Source: Bisporella sp. PMI_857 (taxonomy: Eukaryota; Ascomycota; Leotiomycetes; Helotiales; Helotiaceae). Taken from it: a stretch of 11,582 nt of DNA. The notes beneath the pieces are model-generated. The model was not told where the DNA came from and searched no databases. It was given only the letters and a program-made list of their open reading frames with translations. The stretch is taken from positions 1 through 11,582 of the forward strand of contig JAJSPD010000266.1 in NCBI GenBank assembly GCA_021307315.1. The letters run 5' to 3'. Positions 8,178 to 11,582 of the stretch are shown piece after piece (the stretch's first letter is position 1; each line of letters opens with the position of its first letter). The position numbers and the translations under genes were made by a program.

Positions 8178-8639
8178 CAGTGTGCGAGTTAGTATTATCG
8201 TGATATATCGACCCCTAAAAACCAATACTATATACCACGCAATATGAGATTTGAAATTTGTATACGTACTACAGCAAAATTTGCAATTTTATATTATATT
8301 ATACTATACCGCGATATACTACAACACTAACTCTAAATAACGCTATTTTTAAATTAGCAATACAACAAAAGTTTTAGCTTTTTAAATTCGGCTATTCGTA
8401 CTAAAAAAAGTAAAGCTATTTTTTTATATTTCCGACTTTTGTATTAAAGCCGCAAAGTAGCCTAAGCATAGTATTTAGTATTATTGCCAATATAATATAA
8501 GATTCGATTTACGTACTAATACTAGCGCTTTATGAGAATCTCATACTAATACTAGCGTGGTATCAAAAAGTCGGTCTTATACGTCTCGAGACTCGATATT
8601 ACTAAATACTACGATGCTAACTCGTTCACTGCCCCAGTA
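8170..8639. mobile_element. hAT MITE, 454 bp, with terminal inverted repeats and 8-bp target duplication
   Basis: The element spans 8178-8631. The left end is CAGTGTGCGAGTTAGTAT; the right end read on the other strand is CAGTGAACGAGTTAGCAT. The flanking octamers are GCCCAGTA (8170-8177) and CCCCAGTA (8632-8639), seven of eight identical, as expected of a hAT 8-bp duplication. It has no coding capacity. Its left ~170 bp is a near copy, inverted, of the 3' end of the hAT element finishing at 2732, so it is a non-autonomous derivative of that family. Inside, TACTAATACTAGCG occurs at 8514-8527 and 8544-8557. It sits between the 3' ends of two convergent genes, about 300 bp from one stop codon and 88 bp from the other, where it is likely to be tolerated but may supply 3' UTR or terminator sequence. 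Confidence 0.9.
8514..8557. repeat. Direct repeat inside the MITE (TACTAATACTAGCG x2)
   Basis: Two perfect 14-bp copies start 30 bp apart. Placed in the subterminal region of the right arm, they are candidate transposase-binding sites. Confidence 0.7.
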
Positions 8640-8719
8640 GCCAGGGTTACAAATTCACCCAGTGTGTTTTGTTCAATCGATCCTCGCAGCTGCCCAGTCC
8701 ACGAAAACACGTCCGTCGC

Positions 8720-9977
8720 CTACCTTTCCTCACCAAGACATTTGACAAGAAGTGCGACTATTGCGGAATCCTCGTCTATCTGCAATGCCCTCCTTGGCGC
8801 GGCTATGTAGTCCTGCTGTTCCTGGTCCAGAGTCTGGCAGATCACTGTAATATCATGATTGGCCAAGCCTTCATAGACCCACAAGTCTGGAAGAAGCTTG
8901 AAAAGTATCAAGTAGTGCGCCAGAATGACAACAGCATGGAATTTCCCTTCACGAGCCATCATGAGAAATTCTGGCGGCACCACATCGAACGCCCATGCTT
9001 TAATCTTCTTCTCCAGCCACGACTGCTCGTAAGGACGCTTCAAAGCGCCAATGAGTCTGCCCAGCTCCCCCGCGACGTGACAGAGCACATCGCGGTCTGC
9101 ATCATCTATCCTCTCTTGCTCTTCTTCAAGTGCTCTTAGAACGATAGTCGGAATGGCAGCTGGCGCCATAACATCATCGAAAGAGCCATATAAGGACGGA
9201 CGCGGCGGAACAGTCTCAGAGCTTGGCACAGGAGTAGCTACAGAAGTAGCCTTGGGGCTACGGAAGTTACGTTGCCCGAAGGCCAGGGTGAGCCAGTTGG
9301 CGACCCACAGGCCTGACTCACCAGATACCCGATCTGCAGCAAAAGAGACGGTTGCGAGCAGAACAGACGCTCCACGGATTGCGTCTCTGTTTTGGGGTGA
9401 TGCTTCGGCCACTGCTCCGCGCAAGCCGCTCAATGCTCGATCACGGTACAGGCAGACGGGAAGGGCCACAAGCGCGGCGGGATCACTACAGACGAGATGC
9501 ACAATAGCAACTAGTAGAATGGTGTCCATAAGAAACTGGTGTTGGAATGCGAGTTTGGGAATATCGACCCTTAGGGTGGTCGAAACCTTCTCGGGAAAAG
9601 CAGAAGCAAAGTACTGGGTAGTGAAAACACAGTACTGGTGCATTAGACGGAGGTCCAACAAATTTTTGGCGCCGTTGTAGGATCCCTCGGATGTATGCTG
9701 GGCAAAGGGCAACAATAGGGCCTTGTTGTCTTCGCAACTGGCATTGCTCATAGTCGATCTAGCCTTCCGCTTTGTTGTGGGTAAATAGACACACTCGGTG
9801 CCGCGGCGGAGGCAGCTTGCACATTTCGGTTTCGCTTCATTGCACTGCAAGCCGGTCAGCTCAATTGTCAATGAGCCATTAGGGTTCCAATAAAGATTTT
9901 CTTGCCTTCACGCGTCGAAATTTGCAAAAGTTGCAACCTGACCTAGATTTCTGATGGGCGCGAATCTGGTATGCCAT
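8720..9977 (-). CDS. Zn2Cys6 transcription factor, UPC2/sterol-uptake-control-like
   Basis: Exon 1 (9977-9906) and exon 2 (9844-8720) join to a 398-aa protein. The complete zinc cluster appears only after splicing: Cys15-x2-Cys18-x6-Cys25-x6-Cys32-x2-Cys35-x6-Cys42, with GCNFCKFRRVK in exon 1 and CNEAKPKCASCLRRGTECVY in exon 2. It should bind DNA in the nucleus. A basic linker (TTKRKARS) follows. The rest is a helical activation/ligand-type region: RDRALSGLRGAV and GASVLLATVSFAADRV near the middle, and FKLLPDLWVYEGL towards the C-terminus, the arrangement seen in fungal 'sterol uptake control protein 2'-type regulators. The stop is TAG at 8722-8720. The frame is intact and relatively GC-rich, unlike the transposons around it. 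The start ATG at 9977 gives MAYQIRAHQKSRSG before the cluster. A start inside the intron (9871) would lose two of the six cysteines and is rejected. Target genes cannot be read from the sequence. Confidence 0.9.
9845..9905 (-). other. GC-AG intron within the zinc cluster
   Basis: 61 nt on the minus strand. The 5' site is GTGAAG|GCAAGA (intron begins at 9905) and the 3' site is CTTGCAG|TGCAAT (intron ends at 9845), with CTGAC at 9859-9855 as branch motif. No GT donor nearby would join the two halves of the zinc cluster in frame. The remaining donor positions match the consensus well (AAG|GCAAG), as is usual for GC-AG introns. The intron lies between Lys24 and Cys25, a common intron position in this family. 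Confidence 0.88.
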
Positions 9978-10114
9978 AATTTACCCACTTTATAGTGCAC
10001 TTGTAGTTAAGGAGGGTAGGTTGGTCTTGGAATTGGAATTGATATTTGAAAGCGCCGCGTGTACAAAAGCGAAGCGTGTGTTGTAGTGGGGCAGAAGCCA
10101 TTTAAGTCCGTGCA

Positions 10115-10146
10115 CCCCCATATCGATCACCCCCCATATCGATCAC
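10115..10146. repeat. Two 16-bp tandem units at the pogo-like element's end
   Basis: CCCCCATATCGATCAC occurs perfectly at 10115-10130 and 10131-10146. The position next to the inferred transposon end suggests a doubled transposase-binding site in the terminal inverted repeat. A related core ATCGAT is seen at 10524-10529, 10564-10569 and 11098-11103 inside the element. Confidence 0.75.
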
Positions 10147-10193
10147 CTAAATAAGCGAGCACCAACCTAACCAAAATTAATATAACTAAATAA

Positions 10194-11581
10194 CTACTTA
10201 ACTAAAATACAATCCAAAGTAAAATCAGAATTAATAGACTTTTCTTCATCATCCTCTATAGTTATAGCTTCCCCTGCAGCGAATTGCGTTTTCCTGATCT
10301 GTTCGATGTCCGCAAACTTCGAATTTGGACTAGTCTTAACTTTTTTTCTTTTTCTTGGCCTAGCTTTCTCCAATTGAACTTCCAAAGACTGTATTCGATA
10401 GCTATAATCTGCTAGAACACTTTCTTGCTTTTTAAACCCTTTTATAATCTTTCTAAACAAGAGTCTTTGTGTTGAAAAGCTGTTGTCCTGAAATATTTAG
10501 AATTTAGCTACCTAAGCCTTAATATCGATCGATTTTTAAGAAGTAGTAAAGATCACTTGTTAGGAATCGATATGCGGGCTATTGTTAAAGCTTTGCGTAG
10601 CTTGTTGAGTGTTTTTCTTTGAATTGCTATTCTTTAGAAGCAAAGAGCTCAAAAGAAGTTTGGCCATCGATTTTGGCCATAAACCAGTTGCTTTCCATCC
10701 AGCTTTGATTATTTTGGCTGATAAAGCTTCTTTTCTAGCTATTTGATAGCAAGCAAGAAAGTTCTGCTTCCCAATTGAGCTAGAATCAGTCAAAAGGTTC
10801 AAATGACTAACTGCCGTGCAGTAGTGACTTTTGAGTAATGAAAAAACTGACAAATCCAAAAGTTGTAAAACATGTAATGTATGTAGCGGCAAAAAAGCAA
10901 GTAAATGTTGTTTTAATAGCAAAAGTACATAAAATCAGTAGTTTCATGACTGCTATAGCCGTCCAAAATAAGTAATTTATGCTCGAGAAAAGTAGCGAGA
11001 GTAATTTAAGGAATAAATATTTTTTTGAGCTATTCTACTGCTGTAGAGTCTGAAGTTTAAGCATTTTCGGTAGCTGTAAATTGCTAATTTTTATATTGAT
11101 CGATATTCGAAAGAAACCACTGTTGTTGAACTGACTTCTTTTTAAAAATAACCAATAGAAAAAGAGCTTTGCCGGTAGCAGAAACACACTCGATAAATGA
11201 AGTCTATGCACGAGAACCAGGCTGTTTTTTTTGAATAGAAAGTTTTTCAAAGCTTCCTACTACTAAGCCATTTGCTCCAAAGCTCTCCATTATACCTGAT
11301 TCGTTTATATTCTATCGATTTTCGGGTTTGATAGCTATAATAGTAGGATTAGAAAGCTGTTGAAACCATGACTTAATTATAGCAGTTGTAGCGCTATTAA
11401 CTCTTGTAGAATCAATATTTCGAGCTTTTTTAGTCCGTAAAATAGGATTGCGCCGTAAAAAGCTTTCTATTCAACGTTTTTCTAAATCTTTATAGTCCTT
11501 TTTAATAACAAGCAGCCGGCTAGCAAATTGCCGGATCTAGCTATAAGTTAAAGGAACACTTAAAGCTTCTTGAGTCAAAAC
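10194..11581 (-). pseudogene. pogo/Fot1-like transposase pseudogene (DDE_1)
   Basis: The frame with top-strand coordinate 11581 runs down to about 10895. After a one-base change in the A-run at 10891-10896 it continues to the stop at 10194-10196. Visible parts: LRRNPILRTKKARNID and TRVNSATTAIIKSWFQQL (HTH region end), the first catalytic site NESG (11305), SIQKKQPGSRA, FIECVSATGKA, then LLILDGYSSHETTDF with the second Asp (10963-10961), LPLHTLHVLQLLDLSVFS with the third Asp, and GWKATGLWPKSMAK. The basic tail is EKARPRKRKKVKTSPNSKFA. Trp codons expected by the family are stops at 11473, 11314, 11206, 11086, 11059 and 11032 (TGA, TAG, TAG, TAG, TAA, TAG), and the first catalytic Asp is Asn (AAC). 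This is a RIP-like inactivation, and the gene is dead. Confidence 0.88.
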
Positions 11582-11582
11582 C

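Larger units (their letters stand above)
10105..11582 (-). mobile_element. pogo/Fot1-like (Tc1/mariner) DNA transposon, 3' portion, degraded
   Basis: A transposase relic on the minus strand occupies most of this stretch, with its N-terminus beyond the right edge. The left boundary is inferred: TA at 10103-10104, the usual target of this superfamily, is followed by AGTCCGTGCACCCCC and two 16-bp repeats. The other terminus is outside the window, so the inverted repeat cannot be verified. It ends about 128 bp upstream of the Zn2Cys6 gene's start codon, in the same orientation, so it occupies that gene's promoter region. Confidence 0.85.

Noticed and set aside
8669..9680. Two plus-strand open frames of 156 and 175 codons
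   Set aside because: Both lie antisense to the intact Zn2Cys6 gene, whose protein has recognisable family features; the plus-strand peptides have none. They are shadows of a GC-richer coding strand.
9844..9871. Start of the Zn2Cys6 protein at the ATG at 9871
   Set aside because: This would drop the first two zinc-binding cysteines. The upstream exon at 9977-9906 supplies them exactly in phase, and the nine codons after 9871 carry a branch site and 3' splice site.
9988..9994. TATAAAG on the minus strand as TATA box of the Zn2Cys6 gene
   Set aside because: It lies only about 11 bp upstream of the start codon, too close to direct a transcript with a normal leader.
11035..11250. Minus-strand 71-codon frame near the right edge
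   Set aside because: It is an out-of-frame shadow of the pogo-like transposase, whose true frame shows family motifs across the same bases.

Overview
The window looks like an accessory, repeat-rich stretch of a filamentous ascomycete (Pezizomycotina) genome. The evidence is short introns of 50-100 nt with fungal branch-site motifs, a Zn2Cys6 transcription factor, an RTA1-type membrane protein, a DUF6594-type relic, and transposons inactivated mainly by C-to-T/G-to-A changes, the pattern of repeat-induced point mutation (RIP). I cannot name the species or class from sequence alone.

Layout, left to right. (1) 1-2732: the 3' part of a degraded hAT transposon on the + strand (BED finger, transposase core, hATC domain) ending in a CAGTG-type terminal inverted repeat. 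(2) 2943-3345, minus: a weak coding relic, possibly ankyrin-like. (3) 3371-4403, +: a DUF6594-type membrane-protein pseudogene. (4) 4404-6240: AT-rich nested-repeat zone with two direct copies of one repeat family, a foldback rich in AACCCA, an unidentified broken ORF, and inside it a 222-bp solo LTR with a perfect 5-bp target duplication. (5) 6953-7878, +: an intact RTA1-like seven-helix protein gene with one intron. (6) 8178-8631: a complete 454-bp hAT MITE whose left ~170 bp is an inverted copy of the 3' end of the hAT element at 1-2732. (7) 8720-9977, minus: an intact Zn2Cys6 regulator resembling the UPC2/sterol-uptake-control group, with a GC-AG intron splitting its zinc cluster. (8) 10105 to the window end, minus: a pogo/Fot1-like transposon with multiple Trp-to-stop changes, ending about 130 bp upstream of the regulator's start codon.

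Only two genes look functional: the RTA1-like protein and the Zn2Cys6 regulator. They are convergent, with the MITE between their 3' ends. RTA1-family proteins are linked to lipid/sterol stress and UPC2-like regulators to sterol uptake genes, so a functional pairing is conceivable, but it rests on family resemblance and proximity only. I found no CRISPR array, rRNA or tRNA, and no clear novel system. The most informative observations are the MITE-parent relationship, the GC-AG intron, the solo LTR that splits a reading frame, and the transposon sitting in a regulator promoter.
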